Source: GCA-2715965 sp047608975 | Lineage (GTDB): Bacteria > Verrucomicrobiota > Verrucomicrobiia > Limisphaerales > JAYPXF01 | Assembly (NCBI GenBank): GCA_047608975.1 | Contig: JBLFYM010000070.1 | Span: forward strand, 1 to 32,453 | Length of the DNA stretch: 32,453 nucleotides | Direction: 5' to 3' | In this document: in pieces, positions 24,931 through 32,453 of the stretch | Numbering within the stretch: the stretch's first letter is position 1 | How the letters are laid out: every line of letters begins with the position of its first letter | Position numbers and translations under genes: made by a program | Notes under the pieces: generated by a model | What the model was told of the DNA's origin: nothing | What the model saw: the letters and a program-made list of their open reading frames with translations, nothing else | Databases searched by the model: none

Positions 24931-26682
24931 ATGACGACATGCCCAAATCCCAAAATACCCACGCGTCTCCGCGAAGCGCGGGCGCGGAGACGGACGGAAG
25001 CCAGAACTTCGAAATCCGAAACGGCCACCCGGATTGCCGTCGTCGCTGGAAATCAGGGTCTTCGGGTTTCGTCATTCTTTCGTCATTGGGTAATTGGGTG
25101 TTTCGTCATTGCCCAACTCCTCGTGCAATCCAACGCGGCGACCAAGCCCAACATCATCTTCATCGCCATTGATGATCTCCGCCCCGAGTTGGGCTGCTAC
25201 GGATCACCGATCGCCAAAAGCCCGAATCTCGATCAGCTCGCCGCGGAGGGAATGCTGTTCAATCGCGCCTATTGCCAACAGGCGATCTGCAGCCCTTCGC
25301 GCGCCAGCCTCATGACCGGTGCGCGGCCGGATACGATTGGCGTGGTTGAGAATACCGCATACTTCAGAGAATTGAACCCGGATATTGTCACGTTGCCGCA
25401 GCACTTCATTGCCAACGGCTATGACGCCATTCACTGCGGCAAGATCTACCACGGCAAGATGAACGACATGGAGAAATCCTGGAGCCGCGGACCCGCTTGG
25501 AACAAGATGAAGATCAGGCGCACGCCGACACCAGGGGGCTACGCGCAGCCGGAGAACCAGAAGATCCTCCTCGCGAACAAGGAGAAGATGCGGGCCAAAT
25601 ACGGCCCGGAAGCTTCCTATGGTTTGGTCCAAGGTCCGGCCTACGAGGCGGGTGATGTCGAAGACCATGTCTACAGCGACGGGTTCAACACCGAACTGGC
25701 CATCGCGACCTTGAAGGCGCATGTCGCGTGGAAGCCGGACAAACCACTCTTCCTCGGCCTGGGCTTCTACAAACCGCATCTCAACTTCATTGCCCCCAGG
25801 AAATACTGGGACATGTACGATCCCAAAGACATCAAGCTGGCTACCCAGACCGAGGCGCCAAAGAACGGTGCCACCACTGGCATTCATGCTTCGTTCGAGC
25901 TGCGCGTTCGCCATGGCATCCCGAAATATGGCCCGATCGGCGAAGATCTGTCCCGCACTCTGCTACACGCCTATTACGCCTGCGTCAGTTACGTGGACGC
26001 ACAGATCGGCAAGATGATCACGGCGCTCGACGACGCCGGCCTTCGCGATGACACCATCATCATCGTTTGGGGTGACCACGGCTGGCATCTCGGTGAAATG
26101 GGCGTCTGGGGCAAAGCCACAAACTACGAAATCGCCACCCGCGTTCCGCTTCTCATCTGGACGCCGGACATGAAGGCGCGCGGCCAGAAGACAGATGCAC
26201 TCGTCGAACTCGTCGACATGTATCCCACCCTTTGCGAACTCGCCGGCATTCCGCTGCCCGGACATCTCGCGGGCAAAAGCTTCGTCCCACTGCTCGACAA
26301 CCCGAACCGCAAGTGGAAGCGCGCCGCCCTCAGCCAGTTTCCCAATCCCGCCCTGCGTGAATGGGCCGCCAATCCGCTTTCACCCGGTATGCGCGAGACC
26401 TTTTTCGGCCCGCTCATCAAGGACGTCGAAGCCCGCATCGTCAAGCAGCAGGGCAAGACCTGGGACCGCGATCTCTTCGAGAATCATCTCATGGGATACT
26501 CCATGCGCACGGATCGTTACCGCCTCGTCTCGTGGCGGGATCACCGCAACAAGAAGTCTGCGCCGGTCTTCACGGAGCTCTTTGATCACAGGAATGACCC
26601 CACGGAAACCGTGAACATTGCGGATAAGAAGGCGGCGTTGGTGAAGAGGTTGAACAGGCAGTTGGATGGGATGTTGGAATGA
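24931..26682 (+). CDS. Sulfatase, iduronate-2-sulfatase-like, with unusual N-terminus
   Basis: The sulfatase fold starts near residue 72 with KPNIIFIAIDDLRPELGCYG, a block typical of iduronate-2-sulfatase-like enzymes. The active motif CSPSR is at 120-124 (formylglycine precursor). IHCGKIYHGK, KPLFLGLGFYKPH, WGDHGWHLGEMGVWGK and LFDHRNDPTETVNIA follow. The only ATG in frame, at 24931, adds a basic 45-residue leader and then the hydrophobic stretch HWVIGCFVIAQLLVQSNAA, which can act as the export signal. The DNA for residues 43-60 is a copy of an intergenic TCGTCATT repeat, and a 9-bp hairpin (24965-24991) lies in the leader codons. A GTG at 25123 would remove the signal. Likely co-transcribed with the DUF1501 gene. 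Confidence 0.88.
   Translation: MTTCPNPKIPTRLREARARRRTEARTSKSETATRIAVVAGNQGLRVSSFFRHWVIGCFVIAQLLVQSNAATKPNIIFIAIDDLRPELGCYGSPIAKSPNLDQLAAEGMLFNRAYCQQAICSPSRASLMTGARPDTIGVVENTAYFRELNPDIVTLPQHFIANGYDAIHCGKIYHGKMNDMEKSWSRGPAWNKMKIRRTPTPGGYAQPENQKILLANKEKMRAKYGPEASYGLVQGPAYEAGDVEDHVYSDGFNTELAIATLKAHVAWKPDKPLFLGLGFYKPHLNFIAPRKYWDMYDPKDIKLATQTEAPKNGATTGIHASFELRVRHGIPKYGPIGEDLSRTLLHAYYACVSYVDAQIGKMITALDDAGLRDDTIIIVWGDHGWHLGEMGVWGKATNYEIATRVPLLIWTPDMKARGQKTDALVELVDMYPTLCELAGIPLPGHLAGKSFVPLLDNPNRKWKRAALSQFPNPALREWAANPLSPGMRETFFGPLIKDVEARIVKQQGKTWDRDLFENHLMGYSMRTDRYRLVSWRDHRNKKSAPVFTELFDHRNDPTETVNIADKKAALVKRLNRQLDGMLE
25057..25110 (+). repeat. TCGTCATT repeat inside the sulfatase reading frame
   Basis: Three copies of TCGTCATT at 25069-25076, 25080-25087 and 25103-25110, preceded by TCTTCGGG and separated by TTGGGTAATTGGG. 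A shorter related copy with the same 11-base unit offset lies in non-coding DNA at 28324-28350. Here it is read in frame as the hydrophobic export segment. Confidence 0.65.
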
Positions 26683-26805
26683 CTGATTACATTTCCACAA
26701 AGAAACCGGTGCCCGCTGGCGAGCAAGTCACCTCCGTTGGGCCGGAAGATTGAACCGCGCAGAACGAATTCCCCCTGCTGGCTCTTCGTCATAAAAAATC
26801 TTTTC

Positions 26806-28293
26806 ATGAGCAACCCTGAAAAAATCTCCCCCCACGGTCGCGGCCTGATGGACCGCCGGAACTTTATGCGGAACACAGGATTCGCGATGGGTGCCCTCGG
26901 CCTGACCAACCTGCTCGCATCAGAAGATCCCACGAATTTCACCGGTAAGTCCCCGATCCGGCCCAACATAGATCCGAACAACCCGTATGCCCCGCGGTCA
27001 CCGCATTTCGATGTGCCGGCCAAGAAGGTGCTCGTGATCTTTTGTCCCGGAGCCGTCAGCCATGTCGACACGTTCGACTACAAACCGGAGCTCGCCAAGC
27101 TGCATGGCAAACCGGCGCCCTTTGCCCCGGCCCTCACGTTTGAAGGACCTCCGGGCAATTGCGCCAAACCGTTCTGGGATTTCAAACCACGCGGCCAGAG
27201 CGGCAAGATGACTTCTGATCTGCTTCCGCACCTCGGCGGGTTGGTCGATGACTTTTGCTTCATCCATTCCCTACACACCCAAACCAGTGCCCATCCGCAA
27301 GGTGAGAACTTCCTGCATACCGGCTTCACGATGGAGGGCTTCCCATCCTTTGGTGCCTGGGCAACGTATGCGCTGGGTTCCGAGAACTCGGATCTGCCGG
27401 CCTTTGTTGCCGTCAACGATCCACGTGGTTTGGCCCGTTCCGGAAAGAATAACTTTGGCAGCGGTTTTCTTCCGGCCGCATTCCAGGGTACGGATTTCAA
27501 CTCCAAGAATCCCCCGGCAAATCTCGCCCGTCCGAGCAGTTACTCGGCAGCGGATGATCGTGCCACCAACGACCTGCTCGCGCGCCTCAATGGCAAGCAT
27601 CTGGAGCGCTACCCGAACGACGCCAATCTGGCCGCCCGCATCGCCAGCTATGAATTGGCCGGTCGGATGCAGACCTCGGTGCCGGAATTGATGGACGTCA
27701 CCAATGAACCGGAATCCATCCATGCCGAGTACGGCACCAAGGAGGGCAGCGAGCTCAAACGCGAGTACGCCAAGAACTGCATCCTCGCCCGTCGCCTGAT
27801 CGAGAAGGGCGTCCGGGTGGTGCAACTCTTCAACGGCAGCGATCCCGCCGGTGGCAACGGCATCACCAACTGGGATTCGCATTCCAAAATTGCGAAGACT
27901 CACGCCATGCAGGCCGAGATCATGGATCAACCGACGGCGGCCCTCATCCGCGACCTGAAACGTCGGGGGCACCTCGAAGACACTCTCGTTGTCTGGTGCA
28001 CCGAGTTTGGCCGCATGCCGTTCCTGCAAGGCAACGGCACGGGACGTGATCACAATCCTGGCGCCTTCACCTGCTTCCTCGCCGGAGCCGGTGTGAAGAA
28101 GGGGTTCAGCTACGGTGCCAGCGACGAGTTCGGCTTCAAGGCGGTCGAAAACAAAACGTCGGTCTACGATTTCAACGCCACCATCCTCCACCTGATGGGG
28201 CTCGATCACGAACGATTGAGCTACTACCACAACGGATTGGAACGTCGGCTGACGAACGTCCATGGGCATGTGGTGAAGGACCTCCTTGGCTAA
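26806..28293 (+). CDS. DUF1501 protein, Tat-exported
   Basis: A 495-residue protein of the DUF1501 family, related to the alkaline phosphatase/sulfatase superfamily. The ATG at 26806 places the twin-arginine signal MDRRNFMRNTGFAMGALGL near the N-terminus; a TTG 69 bases upstream is unnecessary. Family blocks: VLVIFCPGAVSHVDTFDYKP, FIHSLHTQTSAHPQGENFLH, WDSHSKIAKTHAMQ, VVWCTEFGRMPFLQG, GRDHNPGAFTCFLAGAGVK and the ending ATILHLMGLDHERLSYYHNG. DUF1501 proteins are the partners of DUF1549/DUF1553 proteins in planctomycetes and verrucomicrobia. Tat export suggests folding with a cofactor or metal before transport. It closes the cluster; the sulfatase on the other strand converges on it. Confidence 0.9.
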   Translation: MSNPEKISPHGRGLMDRRNFMRNTGFAMGALGLTNLLASEDPTNFTGKSPIRPNIDPNNPYAPRSPHFDVPAKKVLVIFCPGAVSHVDTFDYKPELAKLHGKPAPFAPALTFEGPPGNCAKPFWDFKPRGQSGKMTSDLLPHLGGLVDDFCFIHSLHTQTSAHPQGENFLHTGFTMEGFPSFGAWATYALGSENSDLPAFVAVNDPRGLARSGKNNFGSGFLPAAFQGTDFNSKNPPANLARPSSYSAADDRATNDLLARLNGKHLERYPNDANLAARIASYELAGRMQTSVPELMDVTNEPESIHAEYGTKEGSELKREYAKNCILARRLIEKGVRVVQLFNGSDPAGGNGITNWDSHSKIAKTHAMQAEIMDQPTAALIRDLKRRGHLEDTLVVWCTEFGRMPFLQGNGTGRDHNPGAFTCFLAGAGVKKGFSYGASDEFGFKAVENKTSVYDFNATILHLMGLDHERLSYYHNGLERRLTNVHGHVVKDLLG

Positions 28294-28323
28294 CCAGTGA
28301 CCCCATGACCTACTCTGGGGCAT

Positions 28324-28350
28324 TCGGATTCTGTCACTCGTTCGTCATTG
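28324..28350 (+). repeat. TCGTCATT repeat, degenerate intergenic copy
   Basis: TTCGGATTCTGTCACTCGTTCGTCATTGG-type sequence: one exact TCGTCATT (28342-28349) and a degenerate unit 11 bases before it, aligning with the copy in the sulfatase gene at 25057. It lies in the 154-base gap between convergent genes. Confidence 0.55.
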
Positions 28351-28425
28351 GACATCGGGGTGGAAGCCCCGGATTCGAGGACCGTCAAGCCACCTCGGAT
28401 GCGCAATCACAAGAGCATCGTCTGA

Positions 28426-28444
28426 GGCCTGCCTTCGGGAGGTC
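28426..28444. terminator. TTCG-loop hairpin between convergent genes
   Basis: GGCCT-G-CC pairs with GG-AGGTC around a TTCG tetraloop (seven pairs, one wobble, one bulge), 3 bases before the sulfatase stop codon. No T-run follows on either strand. It is a candidate end signal for the plus-strand cluster. Confidence 0.3.
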
Positions 28445-28447
28445 CGC

Positions 28448-29920
28448 CTAAAGCTTCGGTGCCTTCCAATTCGGGATTCCGCCGGCGGCTTGCTGCTTGT
28501 TATACAGTTCGATGAAGGGTTTGCCGGTGTCTAGTGGGGCATCTTCATTCACCATCAGCGGTCGCACGTCCTGCCACCAGGCGTCGTATGCCTTCAGCAT
28601 CTTCTTGGCAACCTGCGGATGTTCGGCGATCACGTTCTTCTGTTCGCCGGGATCCGCATCGATGTCGTAGAGGCTCTTCTGCCCGACCAGCCGCCAACGT
28701 TCGTTGCGCACAGCGAAGCGCAGATCCTTCGCCTTGTCGGGGTCGGTATTCCCCTTGCTCCAACGGCCGGGTGCTCCTGCCTTGGCCCAGCGGCCCTGGT
28801 GAAAAAACGTGTAACGATCCTTCCAGGCGGCTCCGGAATTCTCGATCAAGGGAAGCATGCTGCGTCCGTCCAGTTCGACCTTCGCCGGCAGATCAGCTCC
28901 GGCGATTGCTGCCAGGGTCGGAAACAGGTCGATGTGCCGGGTCAGCTGCTCGACGTCGCCGCCGGCTTTGATCCTGCCCGGCAGTCGCATGAATAACGGC
29001 ACTCGCGAACCGCCCTGGTTGACCGAACCCTTGGCCCCCTTCATGCCGGCATTGAAGACCCTTGAGCCCCGAGCGGAACCGTTGTCGGTCATGAAGATCA
29101 GCAGCGTGTTGTCAGCCATGCCCCATTCGTCGAGCTTGGCCATGAGTCGGCCCATGTTTTCGTCGATGTTGACGATCATGCCGAGGAAGGCCGCAACGGA
29201 CTTGTCCTTCACCTTGTCCTCAAACGGCTTCTTGTATTCATCCGCGACGATGAAGGGACCGTGGGGGGCGTTTGACGGGATATAGGCGAAGAAGGGTTGC
29301 TTGCTGTCGCGGTGGCTTTTGATCCAGCCCATTGCCTGGGTGAAGAAGACATCGGTGCAGTAGCCCTTCGTCTTTACAATGCGCCCGTTGTGCTTGATGA
29401 ACGGATCAAAATAGCTGGTGCCGGGCACCGCGCCCTGAGTGCCTGGATAATTCTGTCCGATGCCGCCGGCTCCATGGATGAACGTCTCGTCGAAGCCGCG
29501 GGCATCTGGCTGATACGCATCGGCGTCGCCGAGATGCCACTTGCCGAATATCCCGGAGGTGTAACCAGCCTGCTTCAGGACCTGGGCGATGGTCGTGGCC
29601 TTGAGCGTCATGCGCTCGCGTTCCAAGATGGTGTGCGTCACACCGTTCTTGAAGGGGGCACGACCAGACAACAAAGCCGCCCGCGTCGGGGCGCAGGTCG
29701 GGCTGACGTGGAAGTCGGTAAACCGCGTCGACTGCGCGTACAGTTTGTCCAGGTTTGGAGTCTTGAGAAACGGATGGCCGTGGCAGCCGAGATCGCCGTA
29801 ACCCTGATCGTCGGTCATTACCAGGATGATGTTTGGGCGGCTGCCGGCGAGCGGCGCGGCCATTGTTACGGACGCCGATATGAGGAGCGTCAAAAAGCAG
29901 ATAGCGAGACGTTGGATCAT
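28448..29920 (-). CDS. Secreted arylsulfatase-like sulfatase
   Basis: A 490-residue sulfatase with a signal peptide (MIRRL-type start MIQRLAICFLTLLISASVTMA). PNIILVMTDDQGYGDLGCHG is the N-terminal metal site of arylsulfatase A-like enzymes; the active motif CAPTR lies at 76-80 in SPTCAPTRAALLSGR, with Cys as the formylglycine precursor. FGKWHLGD, NAPHGPF, FMTDNGSARGS and LYDIDADPGEQKNVIAEHP are further landmarks. It converges on the DUF1501 gene and is not obviously co-transcribed with any neighbour. Together with the other two sulfatases it suggests use of sulfated glycans such as fucoidan, carrageenan or mucin, but the actual substrate cannot be read. Confidence 0.9.
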   Translation of the reverse strand: MIQRLAICFLTLLISASVTMAAPLAGSRPNIILVMTDDQGYGDLGCHGHPFLKTPNLDKLYAQSTRFTDFHVSPTCAPTRAALLSGRAPFKNGVTHTILERERMTLKATTIAQVLKQAGYTSGIFGKWHLGDADAYQPDARGFDETFIHGAGGIGQNYPGTQGAVPGTSYFDPFIKHNGRIVKTKGYCTDVFFTQAMGWIKSHRDSKQPFFAYIPSNAPHGPFIVADEYKKPFEDKVKDKSVAAFLGMIVNIDENMGRLMAKLDEWGMADNTLLIFMTDNGSARGSRVFNAGMKGAKGSVNQGGSRVPLFMRLPGRIKAGGDVEQLTRHIDLFPTLAAIAGADLPAKVELDGRSMLPLIENSGAAWKDRYTFFHQGRWAKAGAPGRWSKGNTDPDKAKDLRFAVRNERWRLVGQKSLYDIDADPGEQKNVIAEHPQVAKKMLKAYDAWWQDVRPLMVNEDAPLDTGKPFIELYNKQQAAGGIPNWKAPKL

Positions 29921-29978
29921 TGAGACTTGTTAAAGAAAGGGGACTACGTTTTCAAACACCAAATCAGTCAGATCTCGA

Positions 29979-30012
29979 TTAACCGCAAAGATCGCAAGAA
30001 GTACACAGATTT
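29979..30012 (+). repeat. AACCGCAAAGATCGCAAG-type short-period sequence
   Basis: Roughly 9- to 10-base units (AACCGCAAA, GATCGCAAG, AAGTACACA) in an AT-richer patch of the gap. Similar CGCAAAG-rich segments are common dispersed intergenic sequences in several phyla, from memory; only one copy is visible in the window. Confidence 0.25.
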
Positions 30013-30082
30013 TGGAGAACTCCGATCAGCCAATCGTGTTGGGATTCATCGTTACCTTTTGTGGTTTTCTGCCCGCGCTCAA

Positions 30083-30290
30083 ATGAAACACCATGTGACC
30101 ATTCTGCTCGCGCTACTGGCATTCAGCGGCAGTGCGGCATCGCCACACACCGAAGCATTACCAACGAGGAGCCGACATCAATGAAGAAGGCAATCTCGAC
30201 CTCGCCGAATTGACCGTCCACACCGAAGCCAAACACAAATCGGCGGGTAACCCATCCAAGCAGCGGAAGAAGAAAAAAGACTCAAAGTAG
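30083..30290 (+). pseudogene. Frameshifted secreted EF-hand protein
   Basis: A frame opening at ATG 30083 gives a signal peptide, MKHHVTILLALLAFSGSAAS, and stops at 30184 after 33 residues. In a second frame, from about 30168 to the TAG at 30288-30290, lies ADINEEGNLDLAELTVHTE, an EF-hand-like calcium loop (D-x-N-x-E-G-x-L-D-x-x-E), then a basic tail KQRKKKKDSK. Joining them needs a two-base insertion or one-base removal in 30150-30170. The product would be a small secreted calcium-binding protein of a kind common in this group. Sequencing error or real decay cannot be separated here. Confidence 0.5.
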
Positions 30291-30602
30291 CTTCAATTGG
30301 TAATCGCGGCCCAAATGGCCCACGAATTCGACTGCCAGTCGAATCTGCCAATTTCCCGATTCCACTCCCGAAGAGGTGGGATCGATCCTGCGCACACACC
30401 CTCGATCGGCTGACCCGGCTTCACGAGCACGGACTGTTCACGCCGGTTGACAGGGGATAGAGCATGAACAACGGAAACGAAGCTGTAGCGCGGGTGATGG
30501 AAGCGTTTCAGAAGCTGGGTGAGCTGTGTCAGACATCGCGCTCGACGGCCAGGAATGGCCGTCCTACAGGCAAGAGCTCGTCCGGACGTTTCCGAGGATT
30601 CC
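30291..30602. repeat. Gene-free stretch with two perfect short palindromes
   Basis: No gene is visible. ATTCGACTG-C-CAGTCGAAT (30326-30344) is a perfect 9-base inverted repeat with almost no loop. GACGGCCA-GGAA-TGGCCGTC (30544-30563) is a perfect 8-base stem with a GGAA, GNRA-type tetraloop. Both are in the region downstream of the DUF1501 stop and may be members of dispersed palindrome families. Confidence 0.5.
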
Positions 30603-31994
30603 TTACGCAATCAATTCATCAATCACTTTGCCGCCAAATTGGCTGAGTTGTTTGAAGCGGCCGGCGTGGTAGTAGGTGAGTTTGTTGTCATCCAATCCCA
30701 GGAGGTGGAGGAGGGTGACGTGGACGTCGCGGATGTGGTGGACATTTTCCACGGCTTCGGCGCCGATCTCGTCGGTGGCGCCGATGGTTTGGCCGGCTTT
30801 GGTGCCGCCGCCGGCGAACCACATGGCCATGGCTTTGGCGTTATGATCGCGGCCGTAGCTCTTGCCGCCGCGCATGCCGTTGTCTGGTGTGCGGCCGAAT
30901 TCACCGCAGAAAACGATCAGGGTGTCGTCGAGCATGCCACGGTCCTTGAGGTCTTTGATCAGGGCGGCGATGGGTTGGTCGACGGATTCGATGAGGTTGC
31001 CGTGGGCGCGGGCGATGTAGTCGTGGCTATCCCAGTTGCCGGCGTAGGCCTGGACGAAGCGGACGCCTTTTTCGACGAGCCGGCGGGCGAGCAGGCATTT
31101 ACGGCCGAAGGCGTCGGTGCGGCTTTTGCCGATGCCGTAGGCTGCCAAGGTTTTTGGGTTCTCGCCCTTGAGATCGATAACGTCGGGAATCTCGGTCTGC
31201 ATGCGGTAGGCGAGTTCGTAGGACTGCATACGGGCATCGAGTTCACTGCGGCCGGCGCGTTGGTCGAGATGTCTTTGATTAAGGGTGCCGAGGAGATCGA
31301 GGTTGGCGCGCTGACGCTCACGGCTGACGCCTGCGGGTGGATTCAGGTTGAGGATCGGACTGCCTTCGGGACGAAGGGGTGTGCCTTGGAACTGGGCGGG
31401 CAGGAATCCGTTGGACCAATTGGCGGCGCCGCCCTGTGGGTAGCTGGTGCGAGGCAGCACCACGAAGCCGGGGAGGTTTTGATTGGCGGATCCGAGTCCG
31501 TAGGTGACCCATCCGCCGATGCCGGGATCGCCTCCGAAACGGTTGCCGGTGTTGACCTGGTAACAGGCGGTCGGGTGATTGACGGATTCGACCTGCGCGC
31601 CACGAAAGAAACACATGTCGTCAACGTGGTTCTTCAGGTGTTTGAATTCGGTGGAGATGTCGGTGCCGTTCTGGCCGGCCTTGAGAAATCCGAAGGGGCT
31701 TTTGACGAAGTAGCGCTTGCCGGAAGACATCGCGCTTTCCATCTCGCCCTTGCGGGTAAATTCCTGGAGATGGCGTTTCGTTAGCTCAGGTTTGGGATCG
31801 AAAGTGTCGATGTGCGACGGCCCGCCTTCCATGAACAGGAAAATGCAGCGCTTCGCTTTTGCAGTGTGGTGCGGCTTGGTGGTCGTCCCAGCCGCTTGGA
31901 GCATGGAACTGAAGGCGACGGATCCAAGTCCGGCTCCCATGCCGTAGAGAAAGTCGCGGCGGGTTGGAGTGGCGATCGAGTGGGAAGAGTTCAT
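30603..31994 (-). CDS. DUF1501 protein, Tat-exported (second copy)
   Basis: A 463-residue DUF1501 protein. ATG 31994 gives MNSSHSIATPTRRDFLYGMG, with a twin-arginine motif TRRDFLYGMGAG; an in-frame ATG at 32060 would overlap the end of the upstream gene and push the Tat signal inside. Blocks: CIFLFMEGGPSHIDTFDPKP, FFRGAQVESVNHPTACYQVN, NWDSHDYIARAH, IVFCGEFGRTPDNGM, GRDHNAKAMAMWFAGGGTK and the ending VTLLHLLGLDDNKLTYYHAG. It is more canonical than the first copy and only moderately similar to it, so the two are not a recent duplication. It follows the DUF1553 gene after 43 bases, the standard operon order. Confidence 0.92.
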   Translation of the reverse strand: MNSSHSIATPTRRDFLYGMGAGLGSVAFSSMLQAAGTTTKPHHTAKAKRCIFLFMEGGPSHIDTFDPKPELTKRHLQEFTRKGEMESAMSSGKRYFVKSPFGFLKAGQNGTDISTEFKHLKNHVDDMCFFRGAQVESVNHPTACYQVNTGNRFGGDPGIGGWVTYGLGSANQNLPGFVVLPRTSYPQGGAANWSNGFLPAQFQGTPLRPEGSPILNLNPPAGVSRERQRANLDLLGTLNQRHLDQRAGRSELDARMQSYELAYRMQTEIPDVIDLKGENPKTLAAYGIGKSRTDAFGRKCLLARRLVEKGVRFVQAYAGNWDSHDYIARAHGNLIESVDQPIAALIKDLKDRGMLDDTLIVFCGEFGRTPDNGMRGGKSYGRDHNAKAMAMWFAGGGTKAGQTIGATDEIGAEAVENVHHIRDVHVTLLHLLGLDDNKLTYYHAGRFKQLSQFGGKVIDELIA

Positions 31995-32037
31995 GGCAAA
32001 AACGGTCCTGTTACGAGGGGTGATCGGGTTCGTCGGT

Positions 32038-32453
32038 TCAATCCAAGTAGGCGAACTCATTCAGGTTGAAGATCACGAGGCAGACCTGGGCGAGGCCGCG
32101 GGTGCGGGCGTCGGTGTCGGCGGATTGCAAATCTGGCACATATGACTCGTAGGCGGGCATGTGCTCGATGAAGTCGTAGAGTTCGCCGGTCTTTTCCGCC
32201 ATCACGGTTCGCGTCGTTTGGCTGGCGTATTTCTTCTGGGTGTATTGCTTGCCGGTTTCTTCTTTCACCGCCCGCTCCCAGTGTTCACGGCAGGTTTTCA
32301 ATTCGGATGCGGTGGGGGAGCGGCTGAGGGCGAGTTGGAAGACACGATGAAGGACAACGTTGGCCTGCTTGCTTTCTTCGATGCATCGGGCAGCGAAGGC
32401 GAGCGCGCGGTCTTGGACTTCTTCAGCGTTGAAGAGCGTGAGGGCCTGGGGTG
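32038..32453 (-). CDS. DUF1553 protein, C-terminal part only
   Basis: The frame enters from the right edge (PQALTLFNAEEVQDRALAFA) and ends with LAQVCLVIFNLNEFAYLD, the standard end of DUF1553 proteins (compare INANEFAFLP in the gene ending at 24478). The rest, presumably cytochrome and DUF1549 domains, lies outside the window. About 138 residues are visible. It is upstream of, and co-directional with, the second DUF1501 gene. Confidence 0.85.
   Translation of the reverse strand, partial: PQALTLFNAEEVQDRALAFAARCIEESKQANVVLHRVFQLALSRSPTASELKTCREHWERAVKEETGKQYTQKKYASQTTRTVMAEKTGELYDFIEHMPAYESYVPDLQSADTDARTRGLAQVCLVIFNLNEFAYLD

Noticed and set aside
30519..31784. A 421-codon plus-strand open frame
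   Set aside because: It is the antisense of the DUF1501 gene; the protein is Val/Ala/Gly/Glu-biased with no family motif, and the DUF1501 match on the other strand is clear.

Overview
The window looks like a GC-rich chromosome segment from a member of the Planctomycetes-Verrucomicrobia-Chlamydiae group, most likely a free-living verrucomicrobium. The reasons are family content: Planctomycete-type cytochrome/DUF1549/DUF1553 proteins, two Tat-exported DUF1501 proteins, a large PVC-type heme-binding propeller/HEAT protein, several secreted sulfatases and an FG-GAP/VCBS protein. Intergenic DNA is sprinkled with short palindromic repeats. No tRNA, rRNA, CRISPR array, insertion sequence or prophage gene was seen. 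Species cannot be named from the sequence.

Layout. 1-2616: a mannose-1-phosphate guanylyltransferase (5' end outside the window) convergent with a secreted seven-repeat FG-GAP protein. 2757-6830: a full-length HrpA-type DEAH RNA helicase. 6907-10473 (minus): a 1188-residue secreted heme protein. 10837-14050: a tightly packed operon of a polysaccharide deacetylase, a second deacetylase-like protein and a GT4 glycosyltransferase, suggesting surface polysaccharide synthesis; the guanylyltransferase may feed similar work. 14085-17557 (minus): sulfatase, a HisA of the eukaryotic type, and an MFS transporter. 17705-18456: a CheY-like receiver and a 34-codon membrane peptide, each preceded by a GCCGATAA box that looks like a sigma-28 (flagellar) -10 element, with a pentanucleotide array between them. 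18525-21196 (minus): a MATE exporter, an EamA exporter and an unknown 69-residue protein, apparently one transcript, preceded by a 22-codon leader ORF and an intrinsic terminator, i.e. a candidate attenuator. 21713-28293: a polymer-degradation style cluster (cytochrome/DUF1549/DUF1553, sulfatase, DUF1501) interrupted by a decayed phosphatase gene. 28448-29920 (minus): another sulfatase. 29921-30602: gene-poor DNA with a frameshifted EF-hand gene and palindromes. 30603-32453 (minus): a second DUF1553-DUF1501 pair running off the end.

The strongest candidates for something new are the sigma-28-like promoter pair with the 34-residue peptide, the leader/attenuator in front of the 69-residue protein and two exporters, and the sulfatase whose apparent export signal is encoded by a copy of an intergenic repeat.
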